A stretch of 64,000 nt of DNA, from positions 1 to 64,000 of the forward strand of contig JAOXRX010000079.1 in assembly GCA_025800285.1 (NCBI GenBank), in the 5' to 3' direction. The DNA is from Alphaproteobacteria bacterium. Lineage in GTDB: Bacteria; Pseudomonadota; Alphaproteobacteria; JAOXRX01. Under the pieces are notes generated by a model. It did no database searches. It was not told where the DNA came from and saw only the letters and a program-made list of their open reading frames with translations. Shown in pieces: positions 42,533 through 50,506 of this stretch (positions within the stretch are counted from its first letter, which is position 1; each line of letters opens with the position of its first letter). The position numbers and the translations under genes are program-made.

Positions 42533-43081
42533 ATGGAATTTAAAAATAAAATCCCTAATATTCTGACAATATCTAGAATATTGGTAATACCTGTTGTTAT
42601 GGGATTGTTTTTCGTAGATAGCTTATGGGCATTATGGACAATATTAGGCTTATATATATATGCAAGTTTAACAGATTTCTTAGACGGTTATTTGGCTAGA
42701 AAATGGAATGTTGTTTCTGATTTAGGAAGATTCTTAGATCCTATAGCAGATAAATTATTAGTAGCTTCTCTGTTTATATTCTTAATCGCAAGCGGGCAAA
42801 TAGAAGGAGTGCATGTAATAGCAGTTGCTCTTATTCTGATAAGAGAGATGTTCGTATCTGGTTTAAGAGAGTTTATGGGGCCTAAAAATGTAGTTATTCA
42901 TGTTACAAAATTAGCTAAATGGAAGACAACTCTTCAAATGGTAGCAACATGTTTCTTGATTATAAACTTTGTGAGTCCTGCTATATATCTAACAGGTAAT
43001 GTTTTGTTGTGGGTTGCAACCGGTTTAACTGTAATTACAGGGACAGAGTACTTTAAGAAATCTTTAAAATACATGAACTAA
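42533..43081 (+). CDS. pgsA: CDP-diacylglycerol-glycerol-3-phosphate 3-phosphatidyltransferase
   Basis: 182 residues with four or five membrane helices. The CDP-alcohol phosphotransferase signature DG-x2-AR-x8-G-x3-D-x3-D is complete (DGYLARKWNVVSDLGRFLDP, then IAD). It starts NKIPNILTISRILVIPV, typical of PgsA. It makes phosphatidylglycerol phosphate, the route to phosphatidylglycerol, which is also the lipid donor for Lgt. AGGAGAAAA precedes the ATG. The pleD-like gene follows 16 bases later and may be co-transcribed. Confidence 0.94.
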   Translation: MEFKNKIPNILTISRILVIPVVMGLFFVDSLWALWTILGLYIYASLTDFLDGYLARKWNVVSDLGRFLDPIADKLLVASLFIFLIASGQIEGVHVIAVALILIREMFVSGLREFMGPKNVVIHVTKLAKWKTTLQMVATCFLIINFVSPAIYLTGNVLLWVATGLTVITGTEYFKKSLKYMN

Positions 43082-43096
43082 AGAGTAAGGATAAAT

Positions 43097-44494
43097 ATGT
43101 TTGGTAAAATTTTAGTAGTAGATGATTCTCCAGTTAATTTAAAGCTTATGGAAAAGAAGCTTAAGGATGAATATTATGATGTCTTACTTGCTTCAAGTGG
43201 AGAAGAAGCTTTGCAACTAATTGAGGATAATAGACCTGATTTAATACTTTTAGATGTAGTAATGCCAGGTATGAATGGATATGAGGTTTGTCAAACAATT
43301 AAGAATAATCCAGAGACATTTTATTTGCCAGTGATGATGGTAACCTCTATGGAAGATAAAGATTCTAAAGTTAAAGGCTTAGAAGTAGGTGCGGATGATA
43401 TATTAACAAAACCTGTTGATGATGTTGCTTTATTTGCTAGGCTTAACTCTCTTTTAAGATTGAAAATGATGGCTGAACAGTGGATAATTAGAGAAACTGC
43501 TTTACAAGATAAAACTGTTTTGCCAGATCATCTTGATATGTATTTTGGTAAGAAATGTAAATACTCTCATATAATGGTTGTTGGTAGTGATGATAAAGAG
43601 CTAGTGCAGCTTAAATCTCCTTTAAAAGAGAAGAGGTATAAGGTTATATACACTAAAAATATAGATGAAGTTGAAGTATTAAGTGAGCAGAAAAAAATGG
43701 ATTTGTTTGTTATAAGCTTATCTGTTGGAGGAGAAAATGCTTTAAGGCTTAGCTCTAAAATAAAATCTAAAGAGCTAAATAAAAATACTCCTATATTAAT
43801 AGTTGGTGAAGAAGATGATAAAAAGGTCTTCATTAAAGCTTTAGAAATTGGTTGTAATGACTACATTGTTTCTCCATTTAATAATCATGAGTACCTTGCT
43901 AGAACTTATACTCAATTAAAGAAAAATAAATATCAACAACAACTGGAAAAGAACTATAAGAAAAGTCTATCTTTAGTTTCTGTAGATGAGCTTACAGGTT
44001 TATCTAATAGAAGATATTTATACTCTTATTTAGAGAATATGTTTGAAGAGATGAAAACTAAAGAACAAAGCATTGCAGTTTTAATGATTGACATTGATGA
44101 TTTTAAAGGTGTTAATGACACTTATGGTCATTTGATAGGTGATGAAGTTCTGGTTGAATTTGCTTCTAGATTAAAAGGAGAGTTTAGAGATTTTGATTTA
44201 ATTGCTAGATATGGAGGGGATGAGTTTATAGCAGTAATCCCTTACATAGATGAGAAAAAAGCAAGAGAGATTGCTGAAAGGGTTAGGAAAGTTATATCTG
44301 ATAAGCCTTTTGCTCTTACATCAGATCCATATAAATTAGATATAAATATAAGTGTAGGGCTAACTTTAACAAAAGATTTTTATAGAACAGCTGAAGATGT
44401 TATAGAAGATGCTGATAAGGCTCTTTACGAAGCTAAGAGAACAGGTAGAAATAAAACTTGTGTTTGCGAGGGAGAGAATCTTTGTAAGCTTTAA
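43097..44494 (+). CDS. pleD: PleD-type response regulator with diguanylate cyclase domain
   Basis: 465 residues arranged REC-REC-GGDEF. REC1 (1-120) has ILVVDDSPVNLKLMEKKL, the phospho-acceptor LLLDVVMPGMNGYEVC near residue 52 and MVTSMEDKDSKVKGLEVGAD. REC2 (about 155-280) is degenerate. The cyclase domain has DELTGLSNRRYL, IDIDDFKGVNDTYGHLIGD and the active site YGGDEF, preceded five residues earlier by an RxxD inhibitory site (RDFD). It makes c-di-GMP on phosphorylation-driven dimerisation. The last 14 residues contain CVC and a further Cys (CVCEGENLC), not usual for PleD. Confidence 0.92.
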   Translation: MFGKILVVDDSPVNLKLMEKKLKDEYYDVLLASSGEEALQLIEDNRPDLILLDVVMPGMNGYEVCQTIKNNPETFYLPVMMVTSMEDKDSKVKGLEVGADDILTKPVDDVALFARLNSLLRLKMMAEQWIIRETALQDKTVLPDHLDMYFGKKCKYSHIMVVGSDDKELVQLKSPLKEKRYKVIYTKNIDEVEVLSEQKKMDLFVISLSVGGENALRLSSKIKSKELNKNTPILIVGEEDDKKVFIKALEIGCNDYIVSPFNNHEYLARTYTQLKKNKYQQQLEKNYKKSLSLVSVDELTGLSNRRYLYSYLENMFEEMKTKEQSIAVLMIDIDDFKGVNDTYGHLIGDEVLVEFASRLKGEFRDFDLIARYGGDEFIAVIPYIDEKKAREIAERVRKVISDKPFALTSDPYKLDINISVGLTLTKDFYRTAEDVIEDADKALYEAKRTGRNKTCVCEGENLCKL

Positions 44495-44515
44495 AGTTCT
44501 GATATTGTAACATAT

Positions 44516-44544
44516 TTGACTTTTTTGTGTTTTTGTGGTAATAT
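44516..44544 (+). promoter_or_regulatory. promoter of the second GGDEF gene
   Basis: TTGACT (44516-44521) and TAATAT (44539-44544), 17-base spacing, 33 bases before the ATG. Confidence 0.65.
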
Positions 44545-44577
44545 AAGTTCAAATAATTGAATTTATAAGGAAAGTTA

Positions 44578-45465
44578 ATGACAAACGATATTGTATTAAT
44601 CGGCAAAAGCAAAAGATTTAGAGCTCAAATAAAAGAGCTTGGTTATAATGTAATAACTGAACCGCTAGGTATGTCAACAGAAGACTTTATAAGTGAACAT
44701 AATTTTGATATAATTATGTTTGATAAAACATGCAATAAGAATTTAGAATTATGTAAAAAAGTTAAGGCTAACTCTGATTTACTTGGTGTGTCTGTTTTTT
44801 TTACAGATATTAAAAGTAGTAATGAGATTATCAAGGCTCTTACATATGGAGCTGATTTTATTCATAATTTGAGTAATAAAGATATATTAAAAGCAACGGT
44901 TAGCAAAGCTTTGTCTAATAAAAAGAGTATATTAGATATGTCAAAATTAGCTTTGACTGATTCGTTGACTGGCTTTGATAATAAGAGAAGTTTTGAAGCA
45001 TTTAAAAAAGTATCTACTGAAGATGCTTTGTCTATATTTTATATCGATGTTAATGATTTTAAATATGTTAATGATACCTATGGTCATAGTGTGGGCGATG
45101 AGGTTCTGAAACAAATCTCTAAAAGATTGAAGGATGATTCAAGAAAAGGTGATTTACTGTTTAGAGATGGGGGAGATGAATTTGTTTTGGTTACTCCTAA
45201 GGTGCAGGAAAAGTATTTGCCAAGTTTAAAGAAAAGAGTAGAAGAGTCTGTTTCTCAAGGTTATGTAGAGACAGGTGATGGTAATAAATTAAAACTTAAT
45301 ATAAGTGTTGGAGCTATTAATAAAGAATCTGGCGAAGATTTCGATGAAATTCTTAAAAAAGCTTGTGAAAACATGAGAAAAAACAAAGCAGAAATTAAAA
45401 GAAAAATAAGTTTTGTTAGATGTAAAGGTTGTACAGCAGGGGCTCATAAATGTTCTTGTGAATAA
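44578..45465 (+). CDS. second diguanylate cyclase with a receiver-like head and Cys-rich tail
   Basis: 295 residues. Residues 1-110 resemble a receiver fold (IVLIGKSKRFRAQIKELGY, FDIIMFDKT) without convincing phosphorylation residues. The GGDEF domain (about 120-280) has LTDSLTGFDNKRSF, IDVNDFKYVNDTYGHSVGD, FRDGGDEFVLV and an RxxD site (RKGD) exactly five residues before GGDEF. The C-terminus ends with a compact cysteine cluster, CxxC-x6-CxC (CKGCTAGAHKCSC), a potential metal or redox site. It lies next to pleD and has its own promoter, so it could be an older tandem duplicate. Confidence 0.88.
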   Translation: MTNDIVLIGKSKRFRAQIKELGYNVITEPLGMSTEDFISEHNFDIIMFDKTCNKNLELCKKVKANSDLLGVSVFFTDIKSSNEIIKALTYGADFIHNLSNKDILKATVSKALSNKKSILDMSKLALTDSLTGFDNKRSFEAFKKVSTEDALSIFYIDVNDFKYVNDTYGHSVGDEVLKQISKRLKDDSRKGDLLFRDGGDEFVLVTPKVQEKYLPSLKKRVEESVSQGYVETGDGNKLKLNISVGAINKESGEDFDEILKKACENMRKNKAEIKRKISFVRCKGCTAGAHKCSCE

Positions 45466-45559
45466 AACTTGACTTTTTTTATATAATAGTGTAAAAAGGT
45501 AGCTCGCTTGTATGTATTTATATACAATGATTAAAACTAAAACAGAATAGGAATATATA

Positions 45560-45874
45560 ATGTTCGCAGTTGTAAAAACAGGTGGCAAACAGTATAAGGT
45601 CGCAGTTGGAGATATTTTCGAAACTGAGAAGTTGGAAGCAGAAGAAGGTAAAACTGTTTCTTTGGACCAAGTTCTAATGATTACTGACGGAGATGATGTA
45701 GTTGTTGGGGCTCCACTAGTTGAAGGTGCGGTTGTTAAAGCTGAAGTTGTTGCTCAAAAGAGAAACAAAAAGATTCTAGTTTTCAAAAAAAGAAGAAGAC
45801 AAAAATCTAGAGTGAAAAACGGTCATCGTCAAAATGTTACTGTATTAAAAGTCACAGAAATTAAGAAAAAATAA
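45560..45874 (+). CDS. rplU: 50S ribosomal protein L21
   Basis: 104 residues, the usual L21 length: [20 protein letters not shown] at the start, then [38 protein letters not shown] and VTVLKVTEI at the end. L21 contacts 23S rRNA domain I and L20. It forms the standard rplU-rpmA pair, with L27 beginning 75 bases later. A TATAAT-like sequence lies upstream, but I could not place a convincing -35 box at proper spacing. Confidence 0.98.
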   Translation: MFAVVKTGGKQYKVAVGDIFETEKLEAEEGKTVSLDQVLMITDGDDVVVGAPLVEGAVVKAEVVAQKRNKKILVFKKRRRQKSRVKNGHRQNVTVLKVTEIKKK

Positions 45875-45948
45875 TTATTTTTTCGAAATAAGTTAACTGT
45901 TTTCTCGAATCGATAATGTATTAGAGAAAAACAAAAAGGAGAAACGAA

Positions 45949-46200
45949 ATGGCACATAAGAAAGCAGGGGGTAGTTCTAATAACGGTAGAGATTCCGCTG
46001 GTAGAAGACTAGGTGTTAAAAAATTTGGCGGTGAAGCGGTAATTCCAGGAAATATCATTATTCGTCAAAGAGGAACAAAATACCACCCAGGTGAAAATGT
46101 AGGTATGGGTAAAGATCATACTATATTTGCTCTTGTAGAGGGTAATGTTTCATTTAGAGAGAAAAAAGGGAAACAGTTTGTTTCAGTAATCTCTAAATAA
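45949..46200 (+). CDS. rpmA: 50S ribosomal protein L27
   Basis: 83 residues. The mature-type N-terminus [20 protein letters not shown] reaches the peptidyl-transferase centre. It lacks the cleavable leader found in Firmicutes. [20 protein letters not shown] and [18 protein letters not shown] complete the family pattern. Strong AAGGAG RBS. A good terminator follows. Confidence 0.98.
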   Translation: MAHKKAGGSSNNGRDSAGRRLGVKKFGGEAVIPGNIIIRQRGTKYHPGENVGMGKDHTIFALVEGNVSFREKKGKQFVSVISK

Positions 46201-46248
46201 TAACATACAAAAAATAAATTTTAATTCTTTTTTATAGAATTATTCAAT

Positions 46249-46272
46249 CCCCAGCTTTTAGCTGGGGTTTTT
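46249..46272. terminator. terminator of rplU-rpmA
   Basis: CCCCAGC (46249-46255), loop TTTTA, GCTGGGG (46261-46267) and T run. recF ends convergently at 46286. Confidence 0.92.
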
Positions 46273-46285
46273 GTTTGATAATGCA

Positions 46286-47395
46286 TTATAATTTAATAGT
46301 TTGAGAGCAGTCTTTTATTTCATTAAACAGGTTGTCTTCAGTGCCTGTCATAAATACTTGTGAGCTTAAATTTTTTAATTCTTCAAATAAACTGTTTTTT
46401 CGTTCTAAATCTAAATGAGCTACTAGCTCATCTAACAATATTATAGGGGCTTTCTCATGAGTTTCTTTCATCTCATGAGCAAAAGATAAAAATGTTGATA
46501 TTAGTAATGATTTTTGTTCTCCTGTAGAGCATAGGCTTGCAGGCATGTTTTTATCAATGTATGTTACCAAAAAATCTGATTTGTGAGCTCCAATAGTTGC
46601 TCCGCCTCTCATGGCATCTCTGTGTCTGTTTGCTAAAAATTCATCAAATGACATTTGAGATACAACTTCTTCACTGTGTTCTTTTAATAAATTTTCAAAA
46701 TGACCAGATATTTGTATATCTCCTTTAGGGAAAATGCTTATATTATCTTTTTGAATTTGAGAATTTAAGTTATTGCAAAATAATATTCTTTCTTTGGCGA
46801 TTTCAATTCCTTTTTCTATCATAACTTGCTCAAGCTTTAAAAGCCATACAGAGTCATTAAAATTCTCTTTTAATATCTTTGTTCTGTCTTTCATTGCTCT
46901 GTCATATTCAAAGAATAAATGTGATAAATTTGGTTTTAAATTTATCATCATTTTGTCGAAGAATTTTCTTCTTGTTGATTTACTTTCTATGAATATTTTA
47001 TCAATTTGAGGTGTTAGCCAAATTATAGATAGATATTCAGATAGCATAGTTCTTGATTTTATATTTTCTTGATTAATTCTTATAATTCTTCTTGCTGATT
47101 CTGGAGATAAAATACCTGTTCCTAAATTGTGCTTATTATCATCTATATTTAGCTCTATGTTGATTCCCCAAGGCAAGCTAGGGTTTTTAATGTTTTTAAA
47201 ATTTTCGTTACTACTTTTTCGCAGTCCTTTACCAGGGGAAAATAAACTTATGGCTTCTAAAATATTGGTCTTTCCAGCTCCGTTCTGCCCGCTTATTACA
47301 ACGAACTGTTTCTCGGGTTGAAAAGAAAATGTTTTATTGTCATAATTTCTGAAATTATTAATAGATATTTTAGAAATTATAGTTTTATTATCCAT
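46286..47395 (-). CDS. recF: DNA replication and repair protein RecF
   Basis: 369 residues. SMC-like ATPase that loads RecA at single-strand gaps: ISINNFRNYDNKTF, the P-loop SGQNGAGKTNILEAISLFSP, the DNA-contacting MLSEYLSIIWLTPQIDKIF, the signature STGEQKSLL and the Walker B ILLDELVAHLD. Length is normal. It lies 203 bases downstream of dnaN on the same strand, but a terminator-like hairpin separates them, so independent transcription is likely. Confidence 0.95.
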   Translation of the reverse strand: MDNKTIISKISINNFRNYDNKTFSFQPEKQFVVISGQNGAGKTNILEAISLFSPGKGLRKSSNENFKNIKNPSLPWGINIELNIDDNKHNLGTGILSPESARRIIRINQENIKSRTMLSEYLSIIWLTPQIDKIFIESKSTRRKFFDKMMINLKPNLSHLFFEYDRAMKDRTKILKENFNDSVWLLKLEQVMIEKGIEIAKERILFCNNLNSQIQKDNISIFPKGDIQISGHFENLLKEHSEEVVSQMSFDEFLANRHRDAMRGGATIGAHKSDFLVTYIDKNMPASLCSTGEQKSLLISTFLSFAHEMKETHEKAPIILLDELVAHLDLERKNSLFEELKNLSSQVFMTGTEDNLFNEIKDCSQTIKL

Positions 47396-47518
47396 GAATT
47401 AATTCTCCTAAGGAGGATGATATATTATTTTGAAAATTTATTCAATGTTAAAGTTAGTGAATCTGATATAATGATATATATTCATTTTATGAATAGAGTT
47501 TAAATGATTTTGTTCTGT

Positions 47519-47569
47519 AAAAAAAGACCCTGTTTAGTATATATCGATACTTGAAGGGTCTTTTTTTGT
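47519..47569. terminator. large hairpin terminator after dnaN
   Basis: AAAAAGACCCT and AGGGTCTTTTT arms around a 23-base loop that itself holds AGTAT/ATACT. T runs exist on both strands. It sits just after the minus-strand dnaN stop. Confidence 0.8.
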
Positions 47570-47598
47570 ATAACTAAGAATAGTTAAAATCTTTTTAT

Positions 47599-48702
47599 TT
47601 ATGTTCTCATAGGCATTAGAACATAAACTGCTTTTTCATCTTCTAAATCTTTAATTAAAGCAGGAGATGCAGAGTCTGATAAATTGAATTCACATTGTTT
47701 TCCTGATACTTGAGCAGCAACTTCAATTAAATATCTAGAGTTAAAGCCTATTTCTAGCTCTTCACCAGAGTAAGTAGCTGCGATTTCATCTTTAGCAAAG
47801 CCGCAATCAGGAGCATTAACAGAAATGTTAACTTGATTTTCACTTATTTTAAGAGAAACAGCACTTGTTTTATCTGTAGCAACTGTTGATACTCTGTCAA
47901 CTGTTGTAGAGAACTCTTTTGGATTTAAAGTTAATACTTTATCGTTCCCTTTAGGTATAACTCTTTCATAGTCAGGGAATGTTCCGTCTATCAATTTTGA
48001 TGTGAATTTGATAGAGTCAATTGTGAAAATAATTTTATTCTCAGATAGGTTTATGTTTAGAGCTCCGTCAAAAGAATCAACTAATTTTCTGATTTCTAAA
48101 ATAGTTTTTCTAGGAATAATAACTCCAGGCATTCCTGCAGAACCTTGTGGTGCTTCTATTTCTACTTTAGCCAGTCTATGGCCATCTGTTGATACAGCAA
48201 CTAAATTACCTTCTTTTTCGTGGAAGAAAACACCGTTTAGATAATATCTTGTTTCTTCTGTAGATATAGCAAATTTTGTTTTGTCAATTATTTTTGTGAA
48301 ATCGCTAACTGAGATAGAAAAGTTAAATTCACTTTCTTCATTTGACATTACAGGGAAGTCATCACTTGGTAAAGATCCTAGATTAAAGTTTGATTTTCCA
48401 GATGAAATTGAAACATTTATGTCATCGCTTTGTTCAATAGTTACTTGACTGCCGTCTTGTAATTTTCTTACGATATCATATAGAGTGTGAGCTGGAACTG
48501 TTGTTGCTCCTGATTCAATAACCTCTGCATCAATAGATTCAATGATTTCTATATCCATGTCTGTAGCTGTTAATAAAAGTTTATTGTTTTCTGCTTTTAT
48601 CATAACATTAGATAAAATCGGAATAGTGTTCTTTCTTTCAACTATGCTTTGAATATGAGATAATACTCTAAGTATTGAACTTTGTTCTACTATTATTTTC
48701 AT
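47599..48702 (-). CDS. dnaN: DNA polymerase III beta subunit (sliding clamp)
   Basis: 367 residues, normal for the clamp. It has three similar domains of about 120 residues. Typical lines are SIVERKNTIPILSNVMIKAE near the start, GSLPSDDFPVM, TRYYLNGVFFHEKEGNLVAV (then STDGHRLA), KLIDGTFPDYERVIPK and the end YVLMPMRT. The clamp tethers polymerase III and with HdaA takes part in DnaA inactivation. dnaA itself is not adjacent. It has its own promoter and faces the dotM promoter. Confidence 0.97.
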   Translation of the reverse strand: MKIIVEQSSILRVLSHIQSIVERKNTIPILSNVMIKAENNKLLLTATDMDIEIIESIDAEVIESGATTVPAHTLYDIVRKLQDGSQVTIEQSDDINVSISSGKSNFNLGSLPSDDFPVMSNEESEFNFSISVSDFTKIIDKTKFAISTEETRYYLNGVFFHEKEGNLVAVSTDGHRLAKVEIEAPQGSAGMPGVIIPRKTILEIRKLVDSFDGALNINLSENKIIFTIDSIKFTSKLIDGTFPDYERVIPKGNDKVLTLNPKEFSTTVDRVSTVATDKTSAVSLKISENQVNISVNAPDCGFAKDEIAATYSGEELEIGFNSRYLIEVAAQVSGKQCEFNLSDSASPALIKDLEDEKAVYVLMPMRT

Positions 48703-48737
48703 AAAATTTCCCTCTTTAAATATTAGTCTTTATAATT

Positions 48738-48766
48738 TTTATATCAGTATTCTTTTATAAATGCAA
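48738..48766 (-). promoter_or_regulatory. promoter of dnaN
   Basis: On the minus strand TTGCAT (48766-48761) and TATAAA (48743-48738) with 17-base spacing. Confidence 0.6.
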
Positions 48767-48798
48767 GTTAAAAACAGGTTTAAAAATAAAAATAATGC

Positions 48799-48827
48799 TT
48801 GCAAAATGAGTTTTATTACTTTAATCT
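48799..48827 (+). promoter_or_regulatory. promoter of the dotM operon
   Basis: TTGCAA (48799-48804) and TAATCT (48822-48827) with 17-base spacing. The predicted transcript starts near 48834, upstream of the AAGGAGG and the TTG start at 48859. Confidence 0.6.
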
Positions 48828-48858
48828 CTTACAAGTAAAAATAAGGAGGATTACTAGT

Positions 48859-50007
48859 TTGTCAGGGCAGAAAGAGCACGGACCATTATTTACTATCTTA
48901 TTGACTTCCATGGTGATTGCAATCTTTGGTTGGGGTATGTGGTATGTTTATAAATATGATATCATGAATGTGCTTAGATGGATTACATATGCTCAGCTTT
49001 ATGTGATTGATGTTTTTGTCAATAATGATGTTATAGTAAGAGCTAAAACTGCTTTATTAAGTGCTGAAAAGAGCTCTTTGGATCTTAATGATTTAATTAA
49101 GCCAACAATGTTTTTGGCTGGTTATTATATGAGATATGTATTTACTCCTTTTATGTTATATATGGCTTATAAAGTTATAATGGTTCCTTCAAAAAAGCTT
49201 TTAAGAAAGAAAATGGATTTAAATGGAATGATAAGGTATCAGGCAGAAGCTTGGCCTTATATCAAGCCTTTTATAGATTATGATCCAGGAAAAGAAAGCT
49301 CAAGAGCTCAGGGGGATCCTGTTCCTAGAAAACTAAAAGTATTTGCGGAAGCTTTATCTCCAGAAGATTGGATTGTTTATAATGATATAAGTGTAGATTC
49401 AGATAGCTATGAGTTTGATGAGTTAAAGGCTAAAAAAGAATTTCAAAAACAGCTGGGCGAGAGGTGGAGAGGTTCTGCTAAGTTGCCAGAATATCAAAGA
49501 GCTTTGTTAGCAGCTTTTGCTTTAAAAGGTGCTAGAAAAAGAGAAGCTGCAGATGCATTTTTAGGAGACTTATGTTCTCTTTGGACAAGAGAAAAAGGCT
49601 TCGAAATGACAAAAGACATTAAAGCTAGAGTTTCTAAAATTCTATCAGATCCTAAGGTTGGACACGAAGCAGTTAAAATTGCAAATAATAATGCCTATGT
49701 AAATTCAGCTATGTTGAATGTTTTAGAATGGGCAAGAAAAAGAGGTGGTGTTTTGGCTCCGGCTCAATTCTTATGGTTAAAAGGTGTAGATAGAGATTTA
49801 TGGTATGCTTTAAATTCTTTAGGGAGAAGAACATATTTCTCAGAAGGTTCTGGTGCTATAGCTCATTATTATGCAGAGAAATCATTAGGAAAACCTCTGG
49901 TTACTATAAATGTAGATAAAGCAATAGAATCAATAAAAGATTACTTTGATGAGCATTATCCAAATATACCTGTAAAAGAACAAGGAGAAGAAAATGAAAA
50001 TAGTTAA
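48859..50007 (+). CDS. dotM: type IVB secretion protein DotM/IcmP
   Basis: 382 residues from the TTG at 48859, chosen because AAGGAGG (48843-48849) precedes it and the promoter overlaps any earlier start. The N-terminus has two membrane segments (about 10-30 and 85-110), followed by a cytoplasmic domain with YQAEAWPYIKPFIDYDP, KLPEYQRALLAAFALKGARK and the late LNVLEWARKRGGVLAPAQFL, WLKGVDRDLWYALNSLGRRT. These lines are characteristic of DotM/IcmP (TrbA-like), part of the Dot/Icm coupling complex that recruits substrates. dotL lies downstream, as in Legionella, with one extra gene between. Confidence 0.9.
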   Translation: MSGQKEHGPLFTILLTSMVIAIFGWGMWYVYKYDIMNVLRWITYAQLYVIDVFVNNDVIVRAKTALLSAEKSSLDLNDLIKPTMFLAGYYMRYVFTPFMLYMAYKVIMVPSKKLLRKKMDLNGMIRYQAEAWPYIKPFIDYDPGKESSRAQGDPVPRKLKVFAEALSPEDWIVYNDISVDSDSYEFDELKAKKEFQKQLGERWRGSAKLPEYQRALLAAFALKGARKREAADAFLGDLCSLWTREKGFEMTKDIKARVSKILSDPKVGHEAVKIANNNAYVNSAMLNVLEWARKRGGVLAPAQFLWLKGVDRDLWYALNSLGRRTYFSEGSGAIAHYYAEKSLGKPLVTINVDKAIESIKDYFDEHYPNIPVKEQGEENENS

Positions 50008-50473
50008 GAAAAATTATAAAGTTAAAGTTTCTGGAGGTAAAATAAAAGTTGCGACCTCCAAATCTACTATCAGCATTGATATGAATACTTTTGCTGTTTT
50101 AAAACTAGAGCAAAAAGCAAAACAAATAATTGTATTAGATGGTGATGAAATTTATGCAACAATAGACTTTGATAATGTGGCAGATGCTAAAGATGCTCAA
50201 GAGGTTATTTCTAAAAAAACTTTAAGAAAAAATAAAACATTTAGAACACCTGTATTTATTGCTAAAATATTATTAGCAATATTTGCAGTTTATTTTTTAT
50301 TAAATTTAACAGCATCTTTTATTAGAGTTTCAGAACAAAATTCTGCAATTATGAGAGAACAAGCTATGAGAGCTGCTGCTATGCAACAATCTGATATGAG
50401 TGTATACTCTGATATAGATAAAGCAAAAGGTGTGGCTATGCCTGTAGAAGATATTTTTTCTATGAGCAAGTAA
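49994..50473 (+). CDS. unknown membrane protein between dotM and dotL
   Basis: 159 residues, family not recognised. Residues 1-80 are Lys/Asp-rich with alternating beta-like strands (YKVKVSGGKIKVATSKST, QIIVLDGDEIYATIDFDNV). One membrane helix lies at about 90-112 (AKILLAIFAVYFLLNLTASF), after which an Ala/Met-rich segment (REQAMRAAAMQQSDMS) ends the protein. It overlaps dotM by 14 bases and precedes dotL by 33, so it is certainly part of this operon. Legionella has no gene between icmP and icmO. It may be a lineage-specific coupling-complex subunit, which is inference from position. Confidence 0.75.
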   Translation: MKIVKKNYKVKVSGGKIKVATSKSTISIDMNTFAVLKLEQKAKQIIVLDGDEIYATIDFDNVADAKDAQEVISKKTLRKNKTFRTPVFIAKILLAIFAVYFLLNLTASFIRVSEQNSAIMREQAMRAAAMQQSDMSVYSDIDKAKGVAMPVEDIFSMSK

Positions 50474-50506
50474 TAAATATAGGTAGGTAAAAGGGAAGTT
50501 ATATAA

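Noticed and set aside
45469-45487. rplU promoter from TTGACT and TATAAT
   Set aside because: The boxes are only 7 bases apart, so they cannot be used together.
48799-48858. Longer dotM reading frame from 48799
   Set aside because: This start coincides with a -35 box, while AAGGAGG precedes the TTG at 48859.
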